Shown: positions 1-8,518, numbered from the stretch's first letter. The stretch is DNA of 64,000 nucleotides from Tsukamurella conjunctivitidis (GCF_007858475.1 NZ_VIGX01000010.1:1-64000); one strand, 5' to 3'. Numbers and translations are program-made. The notes: generated from the letters alone by a model not told the origin.

Positions 1-2
1 TG

Positions 3-227
3 CCGGAGGTGCGTAGTCAGTTGGCGTTGTCGTGGGGGACGGAGACCTTCCTGGTGGACGGCGCGGACAGTACTGACGCGATGATCAAGCAGGTCGACCA
101 CTCGTTGGAAGGCATCGGCCGGTACTCGAAGGGCGATCAGGTCGTCATCGTCGCGGGTGCGCCCCCCGGGACGATCGGCTCGACCAACCTGATCCAGGTG
201 CACCGGATCGGCGAGGACGACCACTAG
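3..227 (+). CDS. pyk: Pyruvate kinase, C-terminal end (partial)
   Basis: The window opens inside this gene. About 74 residues remain, in the frame starting at base 3, ending at a TAG at 225-227. They match the end of the C-terminal allosteric domain of pyruvate kinase: a WGTETF segment, a long helix, then GDQVVIVAGAPPGTIGSTN and a terminal hydrophobic strand. The enzyme makes ATP and pyruvate from phosphoenolpyruvate in the cytoplasm. The catalytic barrel lies outside the window. tesB follows 24 bp downstream on the same strand, the pyk-tesB order of M. tuberculosis, which supports the identification. Confidence 0.93.
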   Translation, partial: PEVRSQLALSWGTETFLVDGADSTDAMIKQVDHSLEGIGRYSKGDQVVIVAGAPPGTIGSTNLIQVHRIGEDDH

Positions 228-251
228 GAGCCGCCCAGTAGGCTTCGCGTC

Positions 252-1142
252 ATGACGGAGACACTCACCGACTTCGACGAGTTCCTCGGCACCCTGGATC
301 TGGCGCAGGCGGGGGAGGACCGGTTCCTCGGTCGCCACCCCGCCAAGACCGCCTCCCGGACCTTCGGCGGCCAGATCCTCTCGCAGGCGATCGTCGCGTC
401 GGGCACCACTGTTCCGGGCGCACGGGACTCGTTGTTCCTGCACGCGGCGCACACGCACTTCATCAACGGCGGCGAGACGAACGCCGACCTGGAGTTCGTG
501 GTGCGGCGCCTGCGGGACACCCGCAACGTCGCGAACCGTCTGGTCTCCGTGGAGCAGGACGGCACCGTGCTGGCCCTGATGCAGCTCGCGTACCAGACCG
601 ACGGCCGGAACCCCCTCGTGCACGGCGACCCCGCGCCGCAGGTGCCGGGCCCCGACGGGCTGCCGAACATCCAGGACACCCTGGAGGGCTACGAGGACGT
701 GGTCACGATGTTCGTCGACGCGCCGCAGCCGATGGACATGCGGTTCACCAACGATCCCGCGTGGATCGCGAAGGGCAAGGGCCTGATCCAGGAGGACAAC
801 AACGTCTGGATCAGGACCGCCGGGCCGCTGCCCGACGATCAGGTCATCCACGACGCGGCGCTGGCCTACGCGTCGGACACCACGATCCTCGACTCGATCA
901 TCACCCGCCACGGCCTTTCCTGGGGATTCGACCGGATCATGGCGGTCACCCTCAACCAGTCGCTGTGGTTCCACCGCCGCGTCCGATTCGATCAGTACAA
1001 CCTGTATTCCTCGCATTCCACGGTCGCCGACGGCGGCCGCGGTATGTCGAACGGGCAATTCTTCGATTCGGAAGGCATTCTGGTAGCAAGCACCACCCAG
1101 GAGGGTGTGCTCAAGTACTTCCCGTCGAAGGGGGCGAAGTGA
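252..1142 (+). CDS. tesB: Acyl-CoA thioesterase II
   Basis: The 296-residue product has the length and double-hotdog layout of TesB-type thioesterases, which hydrolyse medium- and long-chain acyl-CoA to fatty acid and CoA. Visible family segments are RTFGGQILSQA near residue 37, the HAAHTHFINGG segment near residue 65, and a second hotdog repeat containing DSIITRHGLSWGFD near residue 215. The ATG at 252 is 24 bp after the pyk stop. Its stop overlaps the GTG of the next membrane protein as GTGA, so the two are probably co-transcribed. Confidence 0.93.
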   Translation: MTETLTDFDEFLGTLDLAQAGEDRFLGRHPAKTASRTFGGQILSQAIVASGTTVPGARDSLFLHAAHTHFINGGETNADLEFVVRRLRDTRNVANRLVSVEQDGTVLALMQLAYQTDGRNPLVHGDPAPQVPGPDGLPNIQDTLEGYEDVVTMFVDAPQPMDMRFTNDPAWIAKGKGLIQEDNNVWIRTAGPLPDDQVIHDAALAYASDTTILDSIITRHGLSWGFDRIMAVTLNQSLWFHRRVRFDQYNLYSSHSTVADGGRGMSNGQFFDSEGILVASTTQEGVLKYFPSKGAK

Positions 1143-1690
1143 CGAGCCAGGACACGCAGCAGCGTCCGATCCCGAACGTGCCGGAGGGCACGCCCGGCCG
1201 CGATTGGCGTGCGGACCTGCCCCCGGCGCTGCCGTCGGGCGCGCAGCAGCCGTGGCGCCGCCTCGGCCCCGGATCCCGCGCGTGGGTCGCCATCGTCACC
1301 GCGGTCGCGTTGGTGCTCATGGCCATCGCCGGTGTCTTCGCGCTGTCCTTCGGCTTCGCGACCACGGCGTTCGAGCGGAACGGCGTGGTCGTGCTGACCC
1401 CGTCCGAGTACGTCGCCACCACCACGTCCTGCTCCGGCGCCCGGGACGCCGCCGGCGTCCGTGAGGGGGCGCGGATCGTCTTCAAGAGTGGGCCCGACAG
1501 CTTCGGCACGGACCTCGGCAAGGGCGTGCTGCGCTCGGGCCGCTGCGTCTTCCCGTTCACGCTCTCCTCGGTGCACGCGGACCCCGATGTGAACTACGCC
1601 GTGACCGTCGGCGACGCCTCGGCGACTCCGGTCGCGGGCAGCGAACTCGCCTCCACGTCGGGCACCCTCATGGTGTCCCTCGCGGGCTAG
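1139..1690 (+). CDS. Single-pass membrane protein, function unknown
   Basis: The 183-residue product starts at a GTG that overlaps the tesB stop (GTGA at 1139-1142). A proline-rich cytoplasmic N-terminus of about 45 residues is followed by one hydrophobic segment (roughly residues 50-73, AWVAIVTAVALVLMAIAGVF). A polar outer domain with two cysteines follows; they could form a disulphide. I recognise no domain. An in-frame reading extends upstream to 761, but that part only shadows tesB. The rhomboid protease starts 6 bp downstream, so these three genes look like one transcript. Confidence 0.75.
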   Translation: MTSQDTQQRPIPNVPEGTPGRDWRADLPPALPSGAQQPWRRLGPGSRAWVAIVTAVALVLMAIAGVFALSFGFATTAFERNGVVVLTPSEYVATTTSCSGARDAAGVREGARIVFKSGPDSFGTDLGKGVLRSGRCVFPFTLSSVHADPDVNYAVTVGDASATPVAGSELASTSGTLMVSLAG

Positions 1691-1696
1691 CCGCCG

Positions 1697-2425
1697 GTGA
1701 CCGCACTCGGATCGACGGTCCGCCGCGACTGGCAGCCCGTCGTCACCTACTCGCTGATCGCGGTCAACGTGATCGCCTTCGCGTTCAGCGCGAAACAGTC
1801 GGGCAGCATCGACAACAACATGGCCTCGTACGAGGTCGCGCGCCTCGCCCTGTCCGAGCCCGCCACCGCCAACGGCTGGTGGTGGACGGCGGTGACCTCG
1901 GGTTTCCTGCACTTCGGGCCGTTCCACCTGCTCGTCAACATGTTCACGCTGTACGTCTTCGGACGTAACGTCGAGCAGGCACTCGGGCGAGCGCGGTTCG
2001 GTGCGATCTACGCACTCTCGCTGCTCGGCGGCAGTGCGGCGGTGCTGTGGTTCGGGCTGGAGAACACGATCACCGTGGGCGCGTCGGGCGCGATCTTCGG
2101 GCTGATCGGGGCGGAGCTGGTGCTCTTCCTCAAGCTCAAGCTGAACCCGACGTCGCTGCTGGTCCTGATCGGCGTCAACGTCGTCGCCTCGTTCACCTTC
2201 TCCGCCATCTCCTGGCTGGGCCACCTCGGTGGCTTCGTCATCGGCGCCGCCGTGACGGCGGGTTTCGTCTACGGGCCCGAGCTGCTGCCCCGGGACAAGC
2301 GCACACGGCAGCAGGTGGAGGGCATCGGCTGGGCGTGCGCGGGTGTCATCGCGGCCGTGGTCGTCGCCGCGATCGCCGTCCGGTTCGGTACGTTCCCCGG
2401 CGCGCAGGTCTACTCGCTGCGCTAG
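1697..2425 (+). CDS. Rhomboid-family intramembrane serine protease
   Basis: This 242-residue polytopic protein carries the rhomboid signature. GASGAIFG holds the catalytic serine (Ser130), and WLGHLGG holds the partner histidine (His176). HLLVNM (His77, Asn81) in the second helix forms the oxyanion region. About six to seven membrane segments are evident, consistent with an active GlpG/PF01694 protease that cleaves other membrane proteins within the bilayer. The start is a GTG 6 bp after the preceding membrane protein. The substrate is unknown; the neighbouring single-pass protein is a possible but untested one. Confidence 0.92.
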   Translation: MTALGSTVRRDWQPVVTYSLIAVNVIAFAFSAKQSGSIDNNMASYEVARLALSEPATANGWWWTAVTSGFLHFGPFHLLVNMFTLYVFGRNVEQALGRARFGAIYALSLLGGSAAVLWFGLENTITVGASGAIFGLIGAELVLFLKLKLNPTSLLVLIGVNVVASFTFSAISWLGHLGGFVIGAAVTAGFVYGPELLPRDKRTRQQVEGIGWACAGVIAAVVVAAIAVRFGTFPGAQVYSLR

Positions 2426-2449
2426 CCGCCCTCGTCACTGACGGGCCCG

Positions 2450-3421
2450 TCAGTGGCCCCGGTTCATCTCCCGCAGGCGCGCGTTGTAGGCGGCCAGGGC
2501 GGCCTCGTCGTCGTCGATGTCCACGTCGTCGCCGCCCTCGCCCATGAGCTGACCGCGGCGCGCCGAATCGAGCCACGAGCCCATGCCGCCGCCGCGCTTG
2601 CCGGTGGCCTCCGCGGTGATCCACTGGAAGGCCACGACGAGCAGCAGGATCATCATCAGGCCGTCGCCGCCGAACCACATGATCGCGCCGGCCGCCGACT
2701 GATCCTCGAGCCCGGTGGGGCCCCAACCCAGGCGCGACGCGGCGTAGCCGGGAGCCAGCTCGGTGGTGGTCATCATGAGCGTGACACCGACCAGGGTGTC
2801 CGGGCCCATCGCCAGCAGGAACGAGGCGAAGCGCAGCGGGTGCGAGAGCTTGGTGGGCCCGCACAGTTCGTTCCCGATGAGCGGCAGCATGAAGATCCAG
2901 CCGACCACGAAGTAGCCGGTGTACTCGAGCTGCTTGAGCCACGGATTGTCGAGCGCGAGATCCTGGAACCCGGTGAGGTGCGTGCTGATCAGCGCGAAGG
3001 CGTACAGCGGCAGGCCGACGATCGGGCTGGTGATCAGTCGTACCACCCGGTGGCCCAGGAACGCCCGCACGCGCCGGTCGCCCGTCTCACCCGTCGCCGT
3101 GGCCAGCAGCCGGATCGGCTCGGCGAGCACCAGGAACATGGGCACGACCGTGATCAGAACCAGGTGCACCACCATGTGCGCCCAGAAGAGGTGCTTGGCG
3201 AGCTCGGCCATCACGCTGTTGACCGCGAGCACGAGGAGCGCCATCGCGACGAACCACGACAGGATGCGGGAGATCGGCCAGGCGACTCCGGCGCGCCGCG
3301 CGCGAATCGTGCCGTACACGTAGAGGATGGAGGCGACGACCATGAGCCCCGTCACCACGGGTGTGAAGACCCAGGTGTGAAGCACGTCCGGCGACTGGGT
3401 CGCCACAGCTGAGGGAGACAT
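2450..3421 (-). CDS. Cytochrome c oxidase assembly (CtaG-like) membrane protein
   Basis: The 323-residue multi-pass protein belongs to the actinobacterial CtaG/Caa3_CtaG-type membrane family linked to copper delivery and cytochrome oxidase assembly. The signs are about seven hydrophobic segments, several histidines at membrane ends (HLFWAHMVVHL, STHLTGFQDLAL, PTKLSHPLRF), and a hydrophilic acidic tail (DDVDIDDDEAA). The ATG at 3421 follows a non-coding stretch. The frame stays open upstream, but that extension is low-complexity antisense sequence. The gene is transcribed away from the small DNA-binding-like gene at 3557. The family call is good; the exact role in copper handling is inferred. 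Confidence 0.8.
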   Translation of the reverse strand: MSPSAVATQSPDVLHTWVFTPVVTGLMVVASILYVYGTIRARRAGVAWPISRILSWFVAMALLVLAVNSVMAELAKHLFWAHMVVHLVLITVVPMFLVLAEPIRLLATATGETGDRRVRAFLGHRVVRLITSPIVGLPLYAFALISTHLTGFQDLALDNPWLKQLEYTGYFVVGWIFMLPLIGNELCGPTKLSHPLRFASFLLAMGPDTLVGVTLMMTTTELAPGYAASRLGWGPTGLEDQSAAGAIMWFGGDGLMMILLLVVAFQWITAEATGKRGGGMGSWLDSARRGQLMGEGGDDVDIDDDEAALAAYNARLREMNRGH

Positions 3422-3556
3422 CGATGCCCGTTGTACCACCCCTGGCAAACTAATCCAACCGGCGTGTAACAAACCACGGCGGACGGTCGATGTACGGTCG
3501 AACGCCCCTATCAGCTGCCTGGGTACCCGCCCCGGGCTAGAACTCACGGAGTAGAG

Positions 3557-3865
3557 ATGCCGAAGGTCCCCGAGCCCACGCCTCAAGAGGTCCGCGACTT
3601 CCTCAGCCCGATCTCGCACTGGTCGCACCTGAAGGCGAACGCTGAGGAGCAGTACCGCAAGACGATCCTCGCCGCGTACGCCGCGCGGATCCCGATCGTG
3701 CACATCGCGCGTTACACGGGGACGTCGCCGCAGGCCGTCAAGAAGGTCATCGACCGGCAGAACGACAAGGCCACGGGCGACGCGCCCGCCTTCCAGAACA
3801 TGCCGCGCACCGGGTACTACCGGGGCCAGCAGCTCCCGCCGTCGCGGTCGGTCCGCGCGGTCTGA
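3557..3865 (+). CDS. Small helix-turn-helix-like protein
   Basis: The product is 102 residues and basic. The middle third (AAYAARIPIVHIARYTGTSP then QAVKKVIDRQ, about residues 34-63) reads as a helix-turn-helix in which the second helix follows a TGTSP turn, as in homeodomain-like or sigma region-4 folds. The tail is polar and rich in proline and arginine. The preceding 135 bp separate it from the divergent CtaG-like gene. DNA binding is inferred from this segment only; no target is known. It converges on pdtaR with a 7 bp gap. Confidence 0.7.
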   Translation: MPKVPEPTPQEVRDFLSPISHWSHLKANAEEQYRKTILAAYAARIPIVHIARYTGTSPQAVKKVIDRQNDKATGDAPAFQNMPRTGYYRGQQLPPSRSVRAV

Positions 3866-3872
3866 CCGACCG

Positions 3873-4487
3873 TCAGGGCGCTCCCGCCGAGTCGGAGGGA
3901 GTGCCCAGCGTGTCGATCACCAGGTGCGCGACGGTGCGCATGTCGGTGCGGCGGTCCATCGCCGTCCGCTGGATCCACCGGAACGCCTCCGGTTCCGAGA
4001 CGCCGTGCGCCTGCATGAGGATGCTCTTCGCCCGGTCCACCAGCTTGCGGGTCTCCAGCTGACCGGAGAGCGTCGTGACCTCCTTCTCGAGCGCCTTGAG
4101 CTCGGCGAACCGGCTGATGGCGATCTCGATCGCGGGCACGAGGTCGGCCTTGGTGAAGGGCTTGACCAGGTAGGCCATCGCGCCCGCCTCGCGGGCCTTC
4201 TCGACGAACTCGCGCTGACCGAAGGCGGTCAGCATCACGACGGGGGCGATCCGCTCGCGGGCGATGTCCTGTGCGGCGTCGAGCCCGGTGCGGACCGGCA
4301 TCTTGACGTCCATGATGACGAGGTCGGGCAGCAGCTCCCGGGCCTTCTCCAGGGCTACCTGGCCGTTCTCGGCCTCGCCGACCACGTCGTACCCCTCCTC
4401 CCGCAGCATCTCGGTGAGGTCCATGCGAATGATCGCCTCGTCCTCGGCGACGAGCACGCGGTGCGGGGTGGGCTCGGTGGCTTTCAT
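3873..4487 (-). CDS. pdtaR: ANTAR-domain response regulator PdtaR
   Basis: The 204-residue protein has an N-terminal receiver domain (residues about 10-125) with acidic pair Glu15/Asp16, phospho-acceptor Asp60 in IMDVKMP, and the conserved lysine in YLVKPF. The C-terminal ANTAR domain (about 135-195) includes RAKSILMQAHG and EAFRWIQ. This is the architecture and length of M. tuberculosis PdtaR (Rv1626), which binds RNA and acts as an antiterminator after phosphorylation by the sensor PdtaS. No sensor kinase lies in this window. Its place between pyk/tesB and polA also matches M. tuberculosis. Confidence 0.93.
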   Translation of the reverse strand: MKATEPTPHRVLVAEDEAIIRMDLTEMLREEGYDVVGEAENGQVALEKARELLPDLVIMDVKMPVRTGLDAAQDIARERIAPVVMLTAFGQREFVEKAREAGAMAYLVKPFTKADLVPAIEIAISRFAELKALEKEVTTLSGQLETRKLVDRAKSILMQAHGVSEPEAFRWIQRTAMDRRTDMRTVAHLVIDTLGTPSDSAGAP

Positions 4488-4546
4488 CAGGGGGTACGTT
4501 ACCGGGCCGCGGAGATCGGGCCCGCCGCGCGCGGTACTGTGAGCCC

Positions 4547-5662
4547 ATGAACGTATTGAGCCTGACTCAATTGCGCGAGCGCGCCGGCAATCTCTGGGCG
4601 CTGACCTTCGGCGAGGGTATCCGCCCCGTCGAGCGCACTCCGCACGTCGTGGTGGCCGACGGTGCGCATCGCACGCTCCGCCGATTCGGCTCGGATTCCG
4701 ATCGTGATGGTGCTGCGATTCCCGGCGCCGCGCCGGTGCTTCTGGTTCCGCCGATCGCCGCGCCCGCCACCTGCTACGACCTCTCGCCCGAGACCTCCGT
4801 CGTTGCGCACCTGGTGGCGGCGGGGCGCGTTCCGTACGTCATCGACTTCGGCGAGATGGGCTACGGCGACCGTGGGCTCGGCTTCGAGGACTTCGCGCTC
4901 GACATCATCCCGCAGGCCATCGCTCGGGCCCTGGAGGACTTCTGGGGTGGGGAGGTGCCCGACGGTGCCGGCGTCGACCTGTACGGCTGGAGCCTGGGCG
5001 GGACGCTGTCCTTCCTCACCGCCGGTGCGTCGACCGACTCGATCCGCTCGATCGTCTCGATCGCCACGCCGCTGAAGTACGCCGCGCAGCCGCCGTACCC
5101 GCTCGTGACCTCGCTGATGAAGCCGATCGATGGTTTCGGTCCGGGCGCGCTCATCGCGCTCCTCGGCGGCATCCCCGCGCCGATCGTGCAGGTGGCCTAC
5201 CGCGCGACGTCGTGGGACCGGGAACTGAAGAAGCCCAAGTTCGTGCTCGAGAACCTCGGCGAGCCCGAGAAGCTCGCGCGCATGGAGGTCATCGACCGTT
5301 TCCAGCGGACCTTCCCCGGTTACCCGGGCAAGCTGGCGACCCAGCTGTGGGAGCGCCTGATCTTCCGCGGTGAGCTCGCCGCCGGCGAGGTGCACCTGGG
5401 GGAGCGGACGATCGATCTGCACTCCATCGACGTGCCCATCCAGCTGTTCGGCTCGCACCGGGACGCCCTGTGCGCGTGGGAGACCGCGCGGCACGGCGTG
5501 GATCTGTTCACCGGTTCGCCGCGGGTGGAGTTCGCGACGGTCGAATCCAGCCACCTCGGCCTCGTCGCCGGCCCCGACGCCGTCCGCGAGACCTGGCCCG
5601 TGATCGACGCCTTCCTCGCGTCCGTGGACGCCGAGTCCGAGGCCGCCGACCCCGCCCGGTAA
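4547..5662 (+). CDS. PhaC-like alpha/beta-fold hydrolase
   Basis: The 371-residue protein has a nucleophile elbow GWSLGG near residue 148, preceded by VLLVPPIAAPATCYDL (about 64-80), as in the PHA synthase/PhaC-related branch of alpha/beta hydrolases. True PHA synthases use a cysteine at the elbow (G-x-C-x-G), whereas serine is here, so a hydrolase or acyltransferase is likelier than a polymerase. The late residues SHLGLV supply a candidate catalytic histidine. It is divergent from pdtaR with about 60 bp between them. Substrate unknown. Confidence 0.75.
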   Translation: MNVLSLTQLRERAGNLWALTFGEGIRPVERTPHVVVADGAHRTLRRFGSDSDRDGAAIPGAAPVLLVPPIAAPATCYDLSPETSVVAHLVAAGRVPYVIDFGEMGYGDRGLGFEDFALDIIPQAIARALEDFWGGEVPDGAGVDLYGWSLGGTLSFLTAGASTDSIRSIVSIATPLKYAAQPPYPLVTSLMKPIDGFGPGALIALLGGIPAPIVQVAYRATSWDRELKKPKFVLENLGEPEKLARMEVIDRFQRTFPGYPGKLATQLWERLIFRGELAAGEVHLGERTIDLHSIDVPIQLFGSHRDALCAWETARHGVDLFTGSPRVEFATVESSHLGLVAGPDAVRETWPVIDAFLASVDAESEAADPAR

Positions 5663-5699
5663 GCTGGCTCGGCTGGCCGTTTCCGACGGTCCGCCGGAC

Positions 5700-5773
5700 G
5701 CCCCCGTAGCCCAATTGGCAGAGGCAACGGATTCAAAACCCGTCCAGTGTGAGTTCGAGTCTCACCGGGGGCA
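5700..5773 (+). tRNA. tRNA with anticodon CAA (Leu codon UUG), short variable loop
   Basis: A full cloverleaf folds by eye. The 7-bp acceptor GCCCCCG (5700-5706) pairs with CGGGGGC (5766-5772). U8-A9 follow, then a 3-bp D stem with a GG-containing loop. The anticodon stem ACGGA/CCCGT has its loop-proximal A-C pair mismatched. The 7-nt loop TTCAAAA places CAA at the anticodon. The T arm is GTGAG/CTCAC with loop TTCGAGT. The discriminator is A, and CCA is not encoded. The anticodon reads the leucine codon UUG, but the variable loop is only 5 nt (CCAGT), whereas bacterial tRNA-Leu normally has a long variable arm. The tRNA call is firm; the amino-acid identity is less so. Confidence 0.85.
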
Positions 5774-5783
5774 CAGCGAAGGT

Positions 5784-7682
5784 CTACCAGGCGATGTCGC
5801 CGACGCTGGCGAGCGGCTGGTGCTCAGCGAGACTCTCCGGTGCGTTGTAGGTGTCGCCGCCGTGGAGGTCGTCCGCGAAGCGCAGCTTGGTCCGCTCCTC
5901 GATGGTCGCCAGGCTCACCTGGTAGGCGCGGAACTCGTCGAGATCGAGCGCCTCGAGCCGGTCGAGGTTCTGTGTGAGCAGGAATCCACGGGCGACGAGC
6001 TTCCCGTCGCTGACGAAGGCGACGACCTTGAAGAACTCGCGGGGGAGTGCGACGCCCCGGTAGGTGCGGTCGTCGTCGCCGAAGACCGGCCCGCCGAAGA
6101 CGCTGACCTTCAGGTTCTCCGCCTCGGCGTCGGTCAGGACGGCGTTCTCGATCAATCCCCAGATGCCTTGGCGGGCACTCTGGTTGAAGTCCTCGACCTG
6201 GGGGGAGATGTTGGTGTAGTAGAACGAGTCGGTGTTCGCCTGCTCGGCTTCGGCGGTGCTGCCCCAGGTCAGGTCGGCGCGGCGCGCAACGTGTCCGCGG
6301 TCGATGCGGTTGCCGGAGTACAGCTCGTTGCCGACCTGCGTGTCCGCCGGGAGGCGGGGGTCGAGGACGAACTTCGATCCGCTCCGTTCGATGTTCTTGA
6401 GAGTGGTGCCGTCGATGTTCCAGGCGACCCAGCGGGTGAGGCGGCGCGACCGGCTCTGCGTCAGCGAGAAGTGCGTGTAGTCGATGATCGGGCTGCCGTC
6501 GACCTCGACCGCGTCGTCGGCCACGCTCGCATCCACCCCGGGCACCGGCACCGCAGCACCGAGGAAGTCGGGGTCGTATCCGGCGCCGATCCGAGCCGCA
6601 CCCGCGGCCTGCGCCGCGGGGGCACCGTCGGGCGGCGTGAGGGTGATGCCGAGCTTCGTGAACACGGACTTGCCGAGGCACGCGAGTGCGTGGTCGTCGG
6701 GGCTGCCGGCGGCTTCCCCGCCGAAGTGCAGGCCGGCGAAGACTCCGGTGGGGCGGCCGTTCGCGGCTTTGAACAGCCACACGGCTCCGGAGTCGCCGCC
6801 TTCACTGATCTGGTTGTCGGGCGCGGGGTTCCGCGGGTCCGGCCCGATCTCGAAGCCGCCGATCTGCTGTTCCCCGACGCTGCCGCCGTAATCGATCTTC
6901 ACGACGACGTCGATGCGGCGCACGAGGCCGTGGGTGACGCCGGTGGTGCGGCCGCTCTTGATCACCTTGTCACCCAGCTCGGGCTCGCCGAGCTCGGTGG
7001 GCGCGACGGTCAGCCCGAGCGGTTCGGGAGCGTAGCCGCGGTCCTCGATGGTGGCCACGGCGCAGTCGCCGGCGGCGCCGAGATGCGAGCGGTACAGCGC
7101 CCCGAGGCGATTGTCGTCGACCCGGTCATCGTCGTACGCGCCCGGCTGGACGACGGTGTCGCCGATCTTCCCGTCGGGGCCGTTGAGGACGTGCCAGTTC
7201 GACAGGACGAGCGGGGTGCCGTCGGTGCGGTCGTAGACGATCGCACCGATGGTGCCCGCGGAGACCTTCACGTTGCCGACGCTGATGCCCGGCCGGATCG
7301 GGTCCAGGCGGGCCTTCGCCTCTGCCGGTGCCGCCTCGGGTTCGGCGACGATCCGGTACGAGGCCTCGTAGCTGCGCTCGAGCACATCCGTGGGCACCGC
7401 GACACCGTCGACCTCGACGGACTCCGGCAGCAACGAGGTCCCCAGGCTCTCGAGCGCCTCGGGCGCGACCTTCCGGCGCACGGTGAACTGCACTGCGACG
7501 GTGTCGGTCGGCTTGCCGTCGACGACCTTGTAGCCGATCCCCACCGAGGTCACGTTCGGGTCGGCCAGGTAGTCGGTGGCGCGTGCGCGGACGAAGCTGC
7601 GCAGCGCCTCCGCGGACGCGCGAGACGCGTCCTTGGCCTGCTTGGTCGACGGTGCTGCGGGCTTCCGTTTGTTTCCGGCCAT
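5784..7682 (-). CDS. Trypsin-like protease fused to NucA-type DNA/RNA non-specific endonuclease
   Basis: This 632-residue two-domain protein begins with a lysine-rich tail. A chymotrypsin-fold domain (about residues 130-350) has SNWHVL (His164), AGDCAVA (Asp206) and GGDSGAVW (Ser298), a complete catalytic triad. The C-terminal domain (about 390-632) is a beta-beta-alpha-metal nuclease with IDRGHVARR (catalytic His464), then NISPQVEDFN with Asn491 and Asn500 as likely metal-binding residues. There is no signal peptide, so a cytoplasmic site is likely. The ATG at 7682 is chosen over an upstream start eight codons earlier because the family-like sequence begins there. It sits 69 bp downstream of an SDR gene. 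A self-processing or host-killing effector is a reasonable inference, not shown. Confidence 0.85.
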   Translation of the reverse strand: MAGNKRKPAAPSTKQAKDASRASAEALRSFVRARATDYLADPNVTSVGIGYKVVDGKPTDTVAVQFTVRRKVAPEALESLGTSLLPESVEVDGVAVPTDVLERSYEASYRIVAEPEAAPAEAKARLDPIRPGISVGNVKVSAGTIGAIVYDRTDGTPLVLSNWHVLNGPDGKIGDTVVQPGAYDDDRVDDNRLGALYRSHLGAAGDCAVATIEDRGYAPEPLGLTVAPTELGEPELGDKVIKSGRTTGVTHGLVRRIDVVVKIDYGGSVGEQQIGGFEIGPDPRNPAPDNQISEGGDSGAVWLFKAANGRPTGVFAGLHFGGEAAGSPDDHALACLGKSVFTKLGITLTPPDGAPAAQAAGAARIGAGYDPDFLGAAVPVPGVDASVADDAVEVDGSPIIDYTHFSLTQSRSRRLTRWVAWNIDGTTLKNIERSGSKFVLDPRLPADTQVGNELYSGNRIDRGHVARRADLTWGSTAEAEQANTDSFYYTNISPQVEDFNQSARQGIWGLIENAVLTDAEAENLKVSVFGGPVFGDDDRTYRGVALPREFFKVVAFVSDGKLVARGFLLTQNLDRLEALDLDEFRAYQVSLATIEERTKLRFADDLHGGDTYNAPESLAEHQPLASVGDIAW

Positions 7683-7751
7683 AACTTCGACGGTAGGCGA
7701 AATCACGGAACACGGCCGGGTGAGCGAGAACGCGAGCCCCCCGGGGCGGCC

Positions 7752-8477
7752 TCAGCGGGAGGGGCACTCGCCCCCGTTGACCGCGAAGGTCTGCGCGGTG
7801 ATCTGGCGCGCGTCCGGGTGTGCGAGAAATGCGACCGTGTTCGCGATGTCCGCCGGAACGCCGGCGCGCTTGGTCATCGCTGCGTCGATCAAGGAGGCGC
7901 GGCGGGCGTCGGTGAGGGCATCCCGGAAGAACTCGGTGCGGGCGATGTACCCGGGGGAGACCACATTGGCGGTGATCCCGCGCTCCCCGACGCGTCGGGC
8001 GAGGCCGATGTTCCACGACGCGAGACCCGCTTTGGCGGCCCCGTACGACTCGGCTCCTTTGTCGGCGGCGATCGAGCCGATGGAGATGATGGCGCCGCCG
8101 CCCGTCATGGTCGGTAGCACCGCCTCGGTCATCAGGACGGCGCTGACGAGGTTGCTCTCGAGGTTGCGCCGCCACGCTGTCGCGAGCGCGGCGAGGTCAC
8201 CCGGTTCGGGGTGGTCGAAATCGGTGTTGCCGCCCGCGTTGTTGACCAGGACGGTCGTCTCGGTGATCTCGCGGTCGACGAACGCCTGGATCGCCTCGGG
8301 ATCGGTGCCGTCGAGAGTCGCGGCCCGGACGGTGCCGGTGATCTCGGCTGCTGCGGCGGACACGACGTCGGCACGGCGGCCGGTGATGACGACCTCCGCA
8401 CCCTCGGCGGCGAGGCGCGCGGCGATCGCCCGGCCGATACCGGTTCCGCCGCCCGTGACGATTGCGATGGTGGACAT
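7752..8477 (-). CDS. SDR-family NAD(P)-dependent oxidoreductase
   Basis: The 241-residue protein is a classical short-chain dehydrogenase. TGGGTGIG (residues 8-15) binds the cofactor and NNAGG follows the fourth strand. The catalytic set is Ser in ISIGSIAAD with YGAAK (Tyr, Lys), and SPGYI follows. The substrate cannot be read from the sequence. It is divergent from a MarR regulator, and a perfect 9-bp inverted repeat lies 22 bp before its start codon, so MarR control is likely. Confidence 0.9.
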   Translation of the reverse strand: MSTIAIVTGGGTGIGRAIAARLAAEGAEVVITGRRADVVSAAAAEITGTVRAATLDGTDPEAIQAFVDREITETTVLVNNAGGNTDFDHPEPGDLAALATAWRRNLESNLVSAVLMTEAVLPTMTGGGAIISIGSIAADKGAESYGAAKAGLASWNIGLARRVGERGITANVVSPGYIARTEFFRDALTDARRASLIDAAMTKRAGVPADIANTVAFLAHPDARQITAQTFAVNGGECPSR

Positions 8478-8498
8478 CTCGATCCTCCTGCACTAGAT

Positions 8499-8518
8499 TA
8501 CGTTTAGACCTAAACGTA
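8499..8518. promoter_or_regulatory. Inverted repeat, probable MarR operator
   Basis: TACGTTTAG (8499-8507) and CTAAACGTA (8510-8518) are perfect 9-bp arms with a 2-bp spacer. The site sits in the 57 bp between the divergent SDR and MarR genes. Its AT content contrasts with the surrounding GC-rich DNA. Length and symmetry suit a winged-helix MarR dimer controlling both genes. Confidence 0.75.

Noticed and set aside
761-1138. Upstream extension of the membrane protein gene at 1139
   Set aside because: The extension overlaps tesB in another frame, is arginine/proline-rich and has no family match.
5715-8117. 800-residue plus-strand frame over the protease-nuclease gene
   Set aside because: The opposite strand encodes intact protease and nuclease motifs. 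The plus frame is valine/glycine-rich without any domain and starts inside the tRNA.
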